Source of the DNA: Lachnospiraceae bacterium UBA7179
GTDB taxonomy: Bacteria > Bacillota > Clostridia > Lachnospirales > Lachnospiraceae
Assembly (NCBI GenBank): GCA_002491195.1
Contig: DKVL01000073.1
Span: forward strand, 40,076-58,964
Reading direction: 5' to 3'
Length of the DNA stretch: 18,889 nucleotides
Shown: in pieces, positions 7,128-14,456 of the stretch
Numbering within the stretch: position 1 is the stretch's first letter
Layout: every line of letters starts with the position of its first letter
Notes under the pieces: generated by a model
Told to the model about the DNA's origin: nothing
Databases searched by the model: none
Seen by the model: the letters and a program-made list of their open reading frames with translations, nothing else
Position numbers and translations under genes: made by a program

Positions 7128-7694
7128 ATGGTGGGGAACGAACGTACAGTAATTGACATTAGCAGAGATGCGGCAATCCGGTTAAGCTGTTTTTTATCAG
7201 CAAATATACCCAATAAGGATCAGTTGGGAATAAGAAACAAACGGGTGACAAAGATTAAAAAGTTTAAATTTGATACTGGTGCACAATATACTTGTCTAAA
7301 TGCGAGGGAATTTAGCATTAATATAACGGAAGAAGAGTTTAGGAAAACATATAAAGGGAATATTATGGAGGGCACAGGATTAGATCAGACGACGCATATA
7401 ACATATTATTTATTACAAGTTGAGAATTTTGTTGTAGAAGGTTTGGATCTTGGAAGTGTTCCCATATATATAACATTTGATTCCAGAGCGTGCAAGAATT
7501 TACTGGGGCTTGATTTAATTAAATTATTTAATGTTCAAATGGATTTTGATAATGGACAAATGAAATTATCCAAAACACAGAAATTCTTGAATTTTAAGAA
7601 ATCAAAGTTAAAATTAGAATTAGTAGATATGTTTCGTTTGGGAATATATAGGAAGAATAGTGAGGAAAACGATGATATACAGGATATGGCCTGA
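7128..7694 (+). CDS. Retropepsin-like (clan AA) aspartic protease, single domain
   Basis: A 188-aa soluble protein. The active-site motif FDTGA lies at residues 48-52 with D49, followed by the usual Thr (T55). About 70 residues later LLGLDLIKLFNVQMDF (125-140) matches the LLG-x-D-hydrophobic-F-V-x-DF pattern closing a retroviral-protease-like fold. One D-T-G per chain means it must dimerise to be active, as retropepsins do. There is no transmembrane anchor, unlike SpoIIGA-type proteases, and no reverse transcriptase or integrase nearby. The basic tail after residue 145 (KFLNFKKSKLKLEL) is extra. Bases 7441-7680 are 28% GC by my count (68/240), well below flanking genes, suggesting recent transfer. 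The Shine-Dalgarno is weak (GAGAGTGG), consistent with coupling to the abutting upstream gene. The substrate is unknown. Confidence 0.8.
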   Translation: MVGNERTVIDISRDAAIRLSCFLSANIPNKDQLGIRNKRVTKIKKFKFDTGAQYTCLNAREFSINITEEEFRKTYKGNIMEGTGLDQTTHITYYLLQVENFVVEGLDLGSVPIYITFDSRACKNLLGLDLIKLFNVQMDFDNGQMKLSKTQKFLNFKKSKLKLELVDMFRLGIYRKNSEENDDIQDMA

Positions 7695-7706
7695 TGGGAA
7701 GACCAA

Positions 7707-7737
7707 TCAAATCCCCTGATCACATCAGGGGATTTGA
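7707..7737. terminator. Bidirectional hairpin between convergent genes
   Basis: A 14-bp perfect stem (7707-7720 with 7724-7737, loop CAC) with core CCCCTGAT/ATCAGGGG. The T-run is weak on both sides. The minus-strand gene ends inside it: its TGA stop is the complement of 7725-7727. It shares stem core and loop with the terminator at 6742-6772, so the two small genes are bracketed by near-copies. Confidence 0.65.
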
Positions 7738-9341
7738 TGATGGAAGAGGACACGTTCCATTTTACACTGATGCTGTTTGGTTTTCTTATCGTAACTGATA
7801 CCTACCAATAATACATTCCCAGTGTATTCCAAAAGCTTTCCAGCGTACTTCCTGGACTTGATCTGGTCAATAGCGCTTTCGGCGGAGTGGTCATATTTCA
7901 GCTCGACAAGCAGAGCCGGACCGTTTGTATTCTGCCTGGGCAGAAAGGCAATATCCGCAAAGCCCTCGTCTGTTGGAAGCTCCCGGATGAGTATATAATC
8001 TTTCCTCGCGCTGTAATACGCAAGTGTGATAACGCAGCTCAGGGAATTTTCGTCATTGTACCGGATGACAGAGATATTTTCCATATGCACCCTGCCAACA
8101 GCGTCCGCTACTTTTTCAGCTTCCTGCTTCAAGTTGGCATGCAACAGCTTTTCGGAGGCTGTGATGGCATCAACCACCGTGTTCCATTCATTGCCTTCAA
8201 TGGCGTTGACAAACTCGCTGCGGATCTCTTCGTTTGGGATGTATACCTCGCGCCGGTCATGGTCAAAAGCGAGGTAGCCGAGATGGATGAGCAGGGCAAA
8301 CACATCGTCCCTGCTTCGGAATGTCACCATATCATTCTGGAATTTATCGGGATTGACTCTGCACCGCCCGCCGCCCAGCATGATGATCACATCGTCTTTG
8401 AGTCCGTCGAAATTCATGCTGATATATTTTTTCAGGGATTCGTAAGTCTCCGTGCGTGTCCAGTAATTGTCGATCCTGTGTCTGCGCATGGCGTCCACAA
8501 CCGACTTCGGGTTGTAAATGTGAAAATGGTCATTGAGCTGATAGCCGTCATACCACTGTTTGATCCTGGCATAATCCATATGGTATTCTTGACAGAGATC
8601 TTGAACTTCTGCTTCTGTAAAGCCGACATACTCTTCCAGCGGTTCGGGATTGATCATGGTAAATTCATCAAAGTTGTTCAGCGCTGACTGCGTACCGTAT
8701 TTCTTGACAGGAAGGATTCCGGTCAGGTAGCCCAGCGCGAGAAACTCTTTCGCGGTAGCATCCTTGAATAGACCGCGCAGAAGTTTTAAATACAGTGCCT
8801 GCGCTTCGTCGTCATCAGGATCTTCACGGAAAATCGTGTCCCATTCATCAATGATTACGATAAATGTAGAACCTGTCTGAGCGTGGACTTTCGTCATTGC
8901 ATTGGGAAGGTCTGCTTCCTCCGAATCAATACAGTCGGGATACGTCTCCCTTATTTCTTTGATAACTTCCTTTTGGAACAGGGCAATCGTCTGTGTGGCA
9001 GTAATTGGCAGTTTCGTCAGAGCATCTGTCCTGTGGCGGAATACATTCATGTCAACCTCAATAATATCATATTTGTTCCTATATTTTTGATAATCGGATG
9101 ACTGTGCTATTTTTTTGTCATCAAAAAGGGCGCCCGAGTCAGCCCCTTTTCCGTAATAGGCAGCCAGCATTGCTGCTGTGATAGATTTCCCAAAACGTCT
9201 CGGACGGCTTAGGCAGATATATCTGTTTTCCGTAGCCAGGACAGAATTTGTATATTCCAAAAAGCCCGTTTTATCAATATAAATTTTTGACCGTAGGGCA
9301 CTGTTAAATTTTTCAGTTCCCGTATTAAAGTAAATTCCCAT
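7725..9341 (-). CDS. AAA-ATPase-like / PD-(D/E)XK nuclease-family protein
   Basis: A 538-aa soluble protein of the large clostridial/Bacteroidetes family joining an N-terminal AAA-ATPase-like domain to a C-terminal PD-(D/E)XK nuclease-like domain. The start reads GIYFNTGTEKF, then YIDKTGFLEY. The Walker A variant is RPRRFGKS (46-53) and Walker B is FIVIIDEWD (about 160-168). Near the C-terminus are ADIAF (D463) and LLVELKY (E480, K482) followed by Q493, the nuclease signature. ATG 9341 is preferred over an in-frame TTG at 9344: GGGGGG (9347-9352 on the complement) is 5 bases away. These proteins are often multi-copy and mobile-like, with unknown biological role. It is a stand-alone unit, convergent with the retropepsin cassette and divergent from the ABC transporter. 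Confidence 0.88.
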   Translation of the reverse strand: MGIYFNTGTEKFNSALRSKIYIDKTGFLEYTNSVLATENRYICLSRPRRFGKSITAAMLAAYYGKGADSGALFDDKKIAQSSDYQKYRNKYDIIEVDMNVFRHRTDALTKLPITATQTIALFQKEVIKEIRETYPDCIDSEEADLPNAMTKVHAQTGSTFIVIIDEWDTIFREDPDDDEAQALYLKLLRGLFKDATAKEFLALGYLTGILPVKKYGTQSALNNFDEFTMINPEPLEEYVGFTEAEVQDLCQEYHMDYARIKQWYDGYQLNDHFHIYNPKSVVDAMRRHRIDNYWTRTETYESLKKYISMNFDGLKDDVIIMLGGGRCRVNPDKFQNDMVTFRSRDDVFALLIHLGYLAFDHDRREVYIPNEEIRSEFVNAIEGNEWNTVVDAITASEKLLHANLKQEAEKVADAVGRVHMENISVIRYNDENSLSCVITLAYYSARKDYILIRELPTDEGFADIAFLPRQNTNGPALLVELKYDHSAESAIDQIKSRKYAGKLLEYTGNVLLVGISYDKKTKQHQCKMERVLFHHQIP

Positions 9342-9379
9342 CAAATCCCCCCATTTTTTTATATTGTTCCTTTCAATTC

Positions 9380-9408
9380 ATTTTATACTATAACCACAGA
9401 TTATACAA
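9380..9408 (-). promoter_or_regulatory. Putative promoter of the AAA/PD-(D/E)XK gene
   Basis: On the minus strand TTGTAT (complement of 9403-9408), a 17-base spacer and TAAAAT (complement of 9380-9385) form a good sigma-A promoter about 40 bases before the start codon. Confidence 0.5.
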
Positions 9409-9417
9409 TAATGAAAT

Positions 9418-9461
9418 TGTAAGGCAGATGTAAGGATTTTTTCAGAAAAATATCTTACAAT
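9418..9461 (+). promoter_or_regulatory. Promoter of the ABC transporter with 11-bp direct repeats
   Basis: TGTAAGG occurs at 9418-9424 and again at 9429-9435, an 11-base step (one helical turn). A -10-like TACAAT lies at 9456-9461. The base stretch at the -35 position (9433-9438) is non-consensus and overlapped by the second repeat. This is how OmpR/PhoB-type regulators activate promoters. An imperfect palindrome with 12 of 14 pairs also spans 9430-9458, and CTTACAA (9454-9460) mirrors TTGTAAG (9417-9423). Activation by an OmpR-family regulator is inferred. Confidence 0.5.
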
Positions 9462-9573
9462 GAGATCAAATCCAAATCAGGGAACTGCCGCGGCGGTGTT
9501 ACTGTTCCTGACTATCAGTTTCCTGGGGAAACGGCTTTGGATACCAGTCACACAAGGAGGTTCGAAATAGAAA

Positions 9574-10335
9574 ATGAACGACAACAAAGTAGTAGAAATC
9601 AAAAATCTGATCAAAAGCTATGGCGCGAAAGACTTTCAGACAACTGTGCTCAAAGGGATTGATCTGACGATTTACAAGGATGATTTTATTGCGATCATGG
9701 GACCGTCAGGTTCAGGCAAAACGACGCTGCTCAATATCCTCTCCACGATCGACAAGCCCACACAGGGCATGGTGATGCTCGACGGGCATGATGTGATGCG
9801 CATCTCAAACAAGGAGCTGGCAAAACTTAGGAAAGACAAGATTGGGTTTGTCTTTCAGGATTACAATCTGCTGGATACGATGACACTGCAGGACAATATT
9901 GCGCTGCCATTGGCGCTCGATGGGGCGTCATCCAAGCAGATCGTGGAGGCGGCAAGGGAGCTTGCAGCGGCCTTTGGCCTGGAGGAGCAGCTTCGCAAAT
10001 ATCCCTATCAGCTGTCTGGTGGTCAGAAGCAGAGAGGGGCGGTGTGCAGGGCGCTGATCACAAAGCCTGAGATCATCTTTGCCGACGAGCCGACGGGGGC
10101 GCTCGATTCCAAGGCTGGCAAGGAACTGCTGCACTGTCTGCGCAGGGTGAATGAGTGCGGACAGGCGACAATTTTGATGGTAACGCATGATCCATACTGC
10201 GCCTCGTATGCAAAAGATGTGTATCTGTTGAGCGATGGTCTGATGAAATGCCGCATCAGCAGAGGAAATGACAGAAAAGAGTTTTACAATAGGATCATCG
10301 ACTTGCAAACCTCAATTGGAGGTGATTTTGCATGA
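9574..10335 (+). CDS. ABC transporter ATPase, BceA-like
   Basis: ATPase subunit of a MacB/BceAB-type (type VII) ABC transporter, 253 aa. Walker A is GPSGSGKT (43-50), Q-loop Q95 in FQDYN, signature LSGGQKQR (147-154), Walker B IIFADEP (167-173), and the H-loop histidine is H205 in VTHD; all key residues are intact. AGGAGG (9555-9560) is 13 bases from the ATG, a longer spacing than usual, but no better start is in frame. The gene overlaps the permease by 4 bases (ATGA). BceAB transporters remove lipid-II-targeting peptide antibiotics from the membrane and usually sit beside BceRS genes. Here the nearest BceRS-like pair is at 224-1979, with other genes in between. Confidence 0.93.
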   Translation: MNDNKVVEIKNLIKSYGAKDFQTTVLKGIDLTIYKDDFIAIMGPSGSGKTTLLNILSTIDKPTQGMVMLDGHDVMRISNKELAKLRKDKIGFVFQDYNLLDTMTLQDNIALPLALDGASSKQIVEAARELAAAFGLEEQLRKYPYQLSGGQKQRGAVCRALITKPEIIFADEPTGALDSKAGKELLHCLRRVNECGQATILMVTHDPYCASYAKDVYLLSDGLMKCRISRGNDRKEFYNRIIDLQTSIGGDFA

Positions 10336-12206
10336 GAATGCTCCGCCTGGCATTTATGAACTTTCGAAATAGTTTTAAGAATTATCTGTCGCTGGTGCTC
10401 TCTCTGGCCTTCACGATACTGATTCTGTTTAATTTTCAAAATATCATTTACTCGGAATCGTTTGCAATATTGGGAAGTCACAACAAGGAGTATATCGATA
10501 TGCTGATTCAGACAGTATCGGTCGTGCTTGGCTGTTTCATGTTCTTTTTCCTGTGGTATGCGACCAATGTGTTTCTGACAAGGCGCAAGAGGGAGATTGG
10601 CATCTATATTTTCATGGGCATGTCAAACCGGAAGATTGGCAGTCTGTATGTGATTGAGATCAGCTTTGTGGGAATCACTGCGTTGGTGATGGGAGTCGGA
10701 TTCGGCGCACTGTTGGGGGGACTCTTTCAGTTGATCATGGGCGCTGTCTCCGATCTTGCGATCGATGTCAGGTTTGGCATTTCATGGGAGGCGGTCAAAG
10801 TGACAGGAGTGTCATTTTTGCTGATGTATTTCTTCTTTGCCCTGAAAGGGTACTGGAACATCACGCACAGCAGTGTGCTCAATATGATTTCGGCAGCAAG
10901 ACAGAATGAGTATGTGCGTATGCCAAAGGGCGTTTTGTTTGTGAAGGCAGTGCTGGGGGTGGTTGTGCTCGCAGCGGGATATTATCTGGCAAATGTGGGG
11001 AGCAGGTACAACATGATGGAAAATGCACTGCTGGCAGTAGTGCTTGTGATTATCGGTGCGTATCTGTTGTTCGGCGGTCTGATACCGCTTGTTTTTCAGA
11101 CGCTTTCAGGAAATAAAAGTTATTTGTACAGCGGGCAGAGATGCCTGTGGGTGAATCAGATGATTTTCCGTATGCGGAAAAACTATCGTACTTACGCGAT
11201 GGTCTGCATTGTAGGAATCTGTTCGATTACGGCGCTTGCAACCGGATTTGCGATGAAGGAGCGTTATCACAATATGATCGTATTTGATAACCAGTACACG
11301 TTTCAGCTGCTCACGAACCAAATCGCTTTGGAGGAGAAAGCTGCTGCGCTGATCAGTGGGGCAGGTGATATTGCGTATCAGACATCGCTCATAACGTTAA
11401 TTGCGGATGCCGAGCATTATGTGGTGAAGTATTCTGATGTGAAACGTGTTGCGCAGGAGCGGGGAACTGCGTTTGACCTGGCGGAACCTGCAGATAACGA
11501 GACCTATTATCTGTCCCATCAGATATTGCTGTCATTTATCAGCAATCAGAAACAGGAACCGGTGACAATCGGCGATAAGGCTTATCTGGAGACACAGACT
11601 GTCAGAGAGCCTTACATCGGATATATGCAGAAGGAGATGGGATGTTTTTATATTGTATCGGATCGTGAGTACGAGCGCCTGAAAGAACAGAGAACAGTGC
11701 TGTATATTCACAACTTTAAACTTGCGGATGACGCTGCCTTTGCAGCTGCGCGCACAGCAGTCGATGTCCTGATCAGCAACACGGAAGAAAATTTTACGGC
11801 GCGCGTGGCAGTCGATCCGTATGACAATGAGCTTGACTGGGTAAAAGTGCTTCACGTACTCTGTATCTTTATGTTTCTGGTGTTTATCGTCGCGTGTGGC
11901 TGTATCATGTTCATGAAGCTCTACAATGATTCGTTTGAGGAAAAGGAGCGCTATCTTGTCCTCAAAAAACTTGGGTTTTCGACAAGGATCCTCTCGGCTT
12001 CGATCGCGCACGAGCTGCTGTGCGCTTACACGCTGCCCTTTGTGGTCATGGCGGTATCTGCATATTTTTCTGTGCACGCACTGGGCAAGATGATGTATGC
12101 CAACTTGTTTTCCATCTATTTCGTGAGTACATTGGCTGTGCTTGTGGTGTTTGTGTTCTGCTATATTCTTTCTGTTGCAGCGTATCGGAGAAATGTGGCG
12201 GTGTAG
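10332..12206 (+). CDS. ABC transporter permease, BceB-like (FtsX superfamily)
   Basis: A 624-aa membrane protein, the usual BceB length. It has about ten transmembrane helices: near residues 14-35 and 57-80, several more up to residue 308 (the seventh at about 287-308), then a large extracellular domain (about 309-505) and three final helices beginning at 506. This 7+3 layout with an external domain of roughly 200 residues between helices 7 and 8 is diagnostic of BceB-type permeases, in which that domain binds the peptide antibiotic or its lipid target and partners a short-loop kinase. RRKREIGIYIFMGMS (about 89-103) is the typical FtsX-family coupling region. It overlaps the ATPase gene by ATGA and ends at a terminator. 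Substrate specificity cannot be read from sequence. Confidence 0.92.
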   Translation: MRMLRLAFMNFRNSFKNYLSLVLSLAFTILILFNFQNIIYSESFAILGSHNKEYIDMLIQTVSVVLGCFMFFFLWYATNVFLTRRKREIGIYIFMGMSNRKIGSLYVIEISFVGITALVMGVGFGALLGGLFQLIMGAVSDLAIDVRFGISWEAVKVTGVSFLLMYFFFALKGYWNITHSSVLNMISAARQNEYVRMPKGVLFVKAVLGVVVLAAGYYLANVGSRYNMMENALLAVVLVIIGAYLLFGGLIPLVFQTLSGNKSYLYSGQRCLWVNQMIFRMRKNYRTYAMVCIVGICSITALATGFAMKERYHNMIVFDNQYTFQLLTNQIALEEKAAALISGAGDIAYQTSLITLIADAEHYVVKYSDVKRVAQERGTAFDLAEPADNETYYLSHQILLSFISNQKQEPVTIGDKAYLETQTVREPYIGYMQKEMGCFYIVSDREYERLKEQRTVLYIHNFKLADDAAFAAARTAVDVLISNTEENFTARVAVDPYDNELDWVKVLHVLCIFMFLVFIVACGCIMFMKLYNDSFEEKERYLVLKKLGFSTRILSASIAHELLCAYTLPFVVMAVSAYFSVHALGKMMYANLFSIYFVSTLAVLVVFVFCYILSVAAYRRNVAV

Positions 12207-12218
12207 ATCTTTTGAACA

Positions 12219-12263
12219 AAATAGAAACGGCGGATTCACAGTAGTGGTTCGCCGTTTCTATTT
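12219..12263 (+). terminator. Terminator of the ABC transporter operon
   Basis: AAATAGAAACGGCG (12219-12232) pairs exactly with 12250-12263 around a 17-base loop. The A- and T-rich ends allow it to act in both directions. Confidence 0.85.
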
Positions 12264-12270
12264 ATGCACA

Positions 12271-12360
12271 GGCCCGAGCACAAGATGCTGCGCATCTGGA
12301 AATATGTCACTAATGTGACGCACGGGCCGCGCGCGAGTAGGGGAAAATCTTCCCTGCTCG
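12271..12360. ncRNA. Compact three-hairpin element, candidate structured RNA or repeat
   Basis: GGCCCG (12271-12276) pairs with CGGGCC (12323-12328), with two further G-C pairs after one A-A mismatch. Inside it lie AGATGC-TGC-GCATCT (12283-12297) and GTCAC-TAAT-GTGAC (12306-12319), giving a three-way junction. A third hairpin follows, CGAGTAGGG (12334-12342) with CCCTGCTCG (12352-12360). No coding frame crosses the block convincingly. It could be a structured RNA, a dispersed palindromic repeat or a second terminator. It resembles no riboswitch or tRNA I can name. Confidence 0.4.
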
Positions 12361-12559
12361 ATTCATTTGGAAATGGTCAGTTTCAATCCCAGAGGGCGTA
12401 ATAATTTTAAGAGCGTTGCGAGACTTGGCGTTGTCTAGAAGGATTCAATTCTTGCAAAGCGTAAAACTCTTATTTACTTTTGTTTTCAAGTGGTGGTAAT
12501 ATATAAATAATCAGAACGATATGGGAGCGATTCACAGAAAGAAAGGCAGGGCGCATTTT
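12361..12559 (+). promoter_or_regulatory. Leader and putative promoter of the four-gene operon
   Basis: TTGTTT (12480-12485), a 16-base spacer and TATAAA (12502-12507) form a moderate promoter about 50 bases before ATG 12560. The remaining sequence from 12361 shows no gene, no strong hairpin and no repeat that I can support. Confidence 0.4.
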
Positions 12560-13816
12560 ATGATACTACCTAAGAGGAAAAAGCACCAGACAACGCTGCT
12601 TGCAGCGCTCTGTGCTGCGGTGCTGTTCATACTGCATATGCCCATTGAGGCCGCAGAAGCGAATACAGTACAAAAAAGCGCTATAGCGGCAAATGTGGCA
12701 GAAACCGCGGAAAACACAGACAATGTCCGTGCCCAGTACGAGGAGTACAACGATCGCTTTGCTACAGTTGAACACAAGAACGATATTACAGAAAAAGGGT
12801 TTGAAATAGTAGACATCCATATCTTTCCGGTTCAGTATGAGATCGACAGGCAAAAAGAGATGGAGACAGAACTGGTAAAACAGATGAAATCGGATCCCAA
12901 TGCGGATGTCAAAGAACTGAAAATGAACATGGAAGCGCCTTTGCTGATGATTCCTGCATACGACAAGACATACAACCGCCTCGCGCTGTTTTTTGCGAAC
13001 GACGAGGACGAGATTGTATATAAGACAGATCGCTTTGAGACCAACAGCTGTATTCTGGGACAGATGCGGCAGCCAAATCAGGAACTGGTTTCCGTAGCAT
13101 TTCAGGATTTGAATGGGGATACGCTCACAGACATTATCCTGATCACATCCTGTGAAGTTGGTGATGGCAAGAAATATCGCATAGGGGATGTGCTTTTTCA
13201 AGATACGGAAGGATTGATTTTTTACAGAGATTATCGCATCTCTGATAAGATCAACCGCTTTGGTATGAACCAGAACACGGACTCGATTACCGCGTTTGTG
13301 AGGGATGGCTATTCAACGGAGTTTTTGTATACGGCTGTCACATTGAACGAGCTGCAGCAGCACGATTTTCGGATTATCACAGAACAGTGTTATACAAGAA
13401 CTTTTGGTAAACTTGGAAAACTGCAGGTTGTGCCGGGAACTTACCGCATTGCAGATTATGAGGTATTCATGATTTATCTTGTCAATGAACAGGGATATAT
13501 TTTGTCAGTGCTTCAGCCTATGGGGGATTACGATAACCTGTATGCGCTCAAGGGAATCAACTGCCGGGATATTGACGGCGACGGATTGAAGGATATCGTT
13601 GTGCTGGCAAAGTATAGTTATGAGGATGAGGAACATAAACTGGCGGTTGCGAGTGATTATAGTATCTATTATCAGAGGACTGGCGGGTTTTCGGCGGACA
13701 CAGAGATTAAAAATGCATATCAGTGCGGCGAGGAAGATACCATGCAGACCGTTGTGGAGCAGGCAAGAGCTTATTGGGGGTGGAAAACAGAAGATGATAC
13801 GAATACTGATCGTTGA
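12560..13816 (+). CDS. Exported protein with FG-GAP/VCBS-like calcium-binding motifs
   Basis: A 418-aa protein with an N-terminal export signal or membrane anchor: KRKKHQ, then a hydrophobic core TLLAALCAAVLFILHM, then AAEA. Two repeats of FG-GAP/VCBS type carry EF-hand-like calcium loops, FQDLNGDTLTDIILI (loop at about 183-187) and RDIDGDGLKDIVVL (about 337-342). An earlier Ala/Glu/Asn-rich region looks like a linker. I chose ATG 12560 (GGCAGGG at 12545-12551, 8-base spacer) over the in-frame ATG 12521, which has no ribosome site. The stop lies 23 bases inside the regulator gene, so it is translationally coupled to a two-component system and could act as an extracellular input or accessory. 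The exact ligand is unknown. Confidence 0.8.
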   Translation: MILPKRKKHQTTLLAALCAAVLFILHMPIEAAEANTVQKSAIAANVAETAENTDNVRAQYEEYNDRFATVEHKNDITEKGFEIVDIHIFPVQYEIDRQKEMETELVKQMKSDPNADVKELKMNMEAPLLMIPAYDKTYNRLALFFANDEDEIVYKTDRFETNSCILGQMRQPNQELVSVAFQDLNGDTLTDIILITSCEVGDGKKYRIGDVLFQDTEGLIFYRDYRISDKINRFGMNQNTDSITAFVRDGYSTEFLYTAVTLNELQQHDFRIITEQCYTRTFGKLGKLQVVPGTYRIADYEVFMIYLVNEQGYILSVLQPMGDYDNLYALKGINCRDIDGDGLKDIVVLAKYSYEDEEHKLAVASDYSIYYQRTGGFSADTEIKNAYQCGEEDTMQTVVEQARAYWGWKTEDDTNTDR

Positions 13817-14453
13817 CGATGAAAAACCGATTTGTGATTTAATAGATTTAAACTTATCCTCGGCGGGCTATCACTGTACAGCAGTGCAGGACGGTCTGGA
13901 GGCGATCGATCTGATCGAACAGGAACCCTTTGACCTGGTTTTACTGGACATTATGCTGCCCGGTGCAGACGGCTATGATGTCATGGAGTATATACGTCCA
14001 CTGGGGATTCCTGTGATCTTTATCACAGCAAAATACGAGGTTAAAAACCGCGTAAAGGGATTAAAGCTCGGTGCGGACGACTATCTTGTAAAGCCTTTTG
14101 ACGTGGTGGAGCTGGTCGCGCGCGTGGAGGCAGTTCTTCGGCGCTACAACAAGACGGACAACCGGCTTACAGCGGGAGATGTGACCGTTGATGTGGAAGC
14201 GCACCGCGTGATGAAAGGCAGCAAACCAATCGAGCTCACCAACAAGGAATTTGGTCTGCTTGTGCTCTTTATGAAAAATAAAAATGTGGCGCTGTTTCGT
14301 GAGACGTTATATGAAAAAGTGTGGGAGGGCGAGTACTTTGCCGACAGCCGCACACTGGATCTGCATGTTCAGCGCCTTAGAAAGAAACTTGGCTGGGAGC
14401 ACAGTCTGGTGGCAGTGTACAAGGTGGGCTACCGCCTGGAGGTATCGGATTAG
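13794..14453 (+). CDS. OmpR/PhoB-family response regulator
   Basis: A 220-aa regulator. The receiver domain begins MIRILIVDDEKP, with the acidic pair D8/D9, phospho-acceptor D52 in VLLDIMLPG and K100 in LVKPFD. The C-terminal winged helix (about 125-218) shows LTNKEFGLLVLF and SRTLDLHVQRLRKKLG, then YKVGYRLEV. The frame is open further upstream, but those codons belong to another frame of the preceding gene. ATG 13794 gives exactly the canonical regulator N-terminus and overlaps the upstream gene by 23 bases. The partner kinase starts 3 bases after the stop. The 11-bp repeats in front of the amidase fusion (16714-16746) are a plausible target. Confidence 0.93.
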   Translation: MIRILIVDDEKPICDLIDLNLSSAGYHCTAVQDGLEAIDLIEQEPFDLVLLDIMLPGADGYDVMEYIRPLGIPVIFITAKYEVKNRVKGLKLGADDYLVKPFDVVELVARVEAVLRRYNKTDNRLTAGDVTVDVEAHRVMKGSKPIELTNKEFGLLVLFMKNKNVALFRETLYEKVWEGEYFADSRTLDLHVQRLRKKLGWEHSLVAVYKVGYRLEVSD

Positions 14454-14456
14454 ACA

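Noticed and set aside
7128..7694. Retroelement or diversity-generating retroelement suggested by the retropepsin motif
   Set aside because: No reverse transcriptase, integrase, template repeat or long terminal repeat is seen in the window; the gene is a free-standing protease.
7887..8687. 266-aa plus-strand open frame
   Set aside because: Antisense to the AAA/PD-(D/E)XK gene, whose Walker and nuclease motifs show it is the real gene.
12271..12360. Cloverleaf-like fold considered as a tRNA
   Set aside because: No CCA-end acceptor geometry, no TTCRA T-loop and no anticodon arm of the right size.
13599..13793. N-terminal extension of the second response regulator
   Set aside because: These 65 codons are another frame of the preceding gene; the canonical receiver start MIRILIVDDE begins at ATG 13794.
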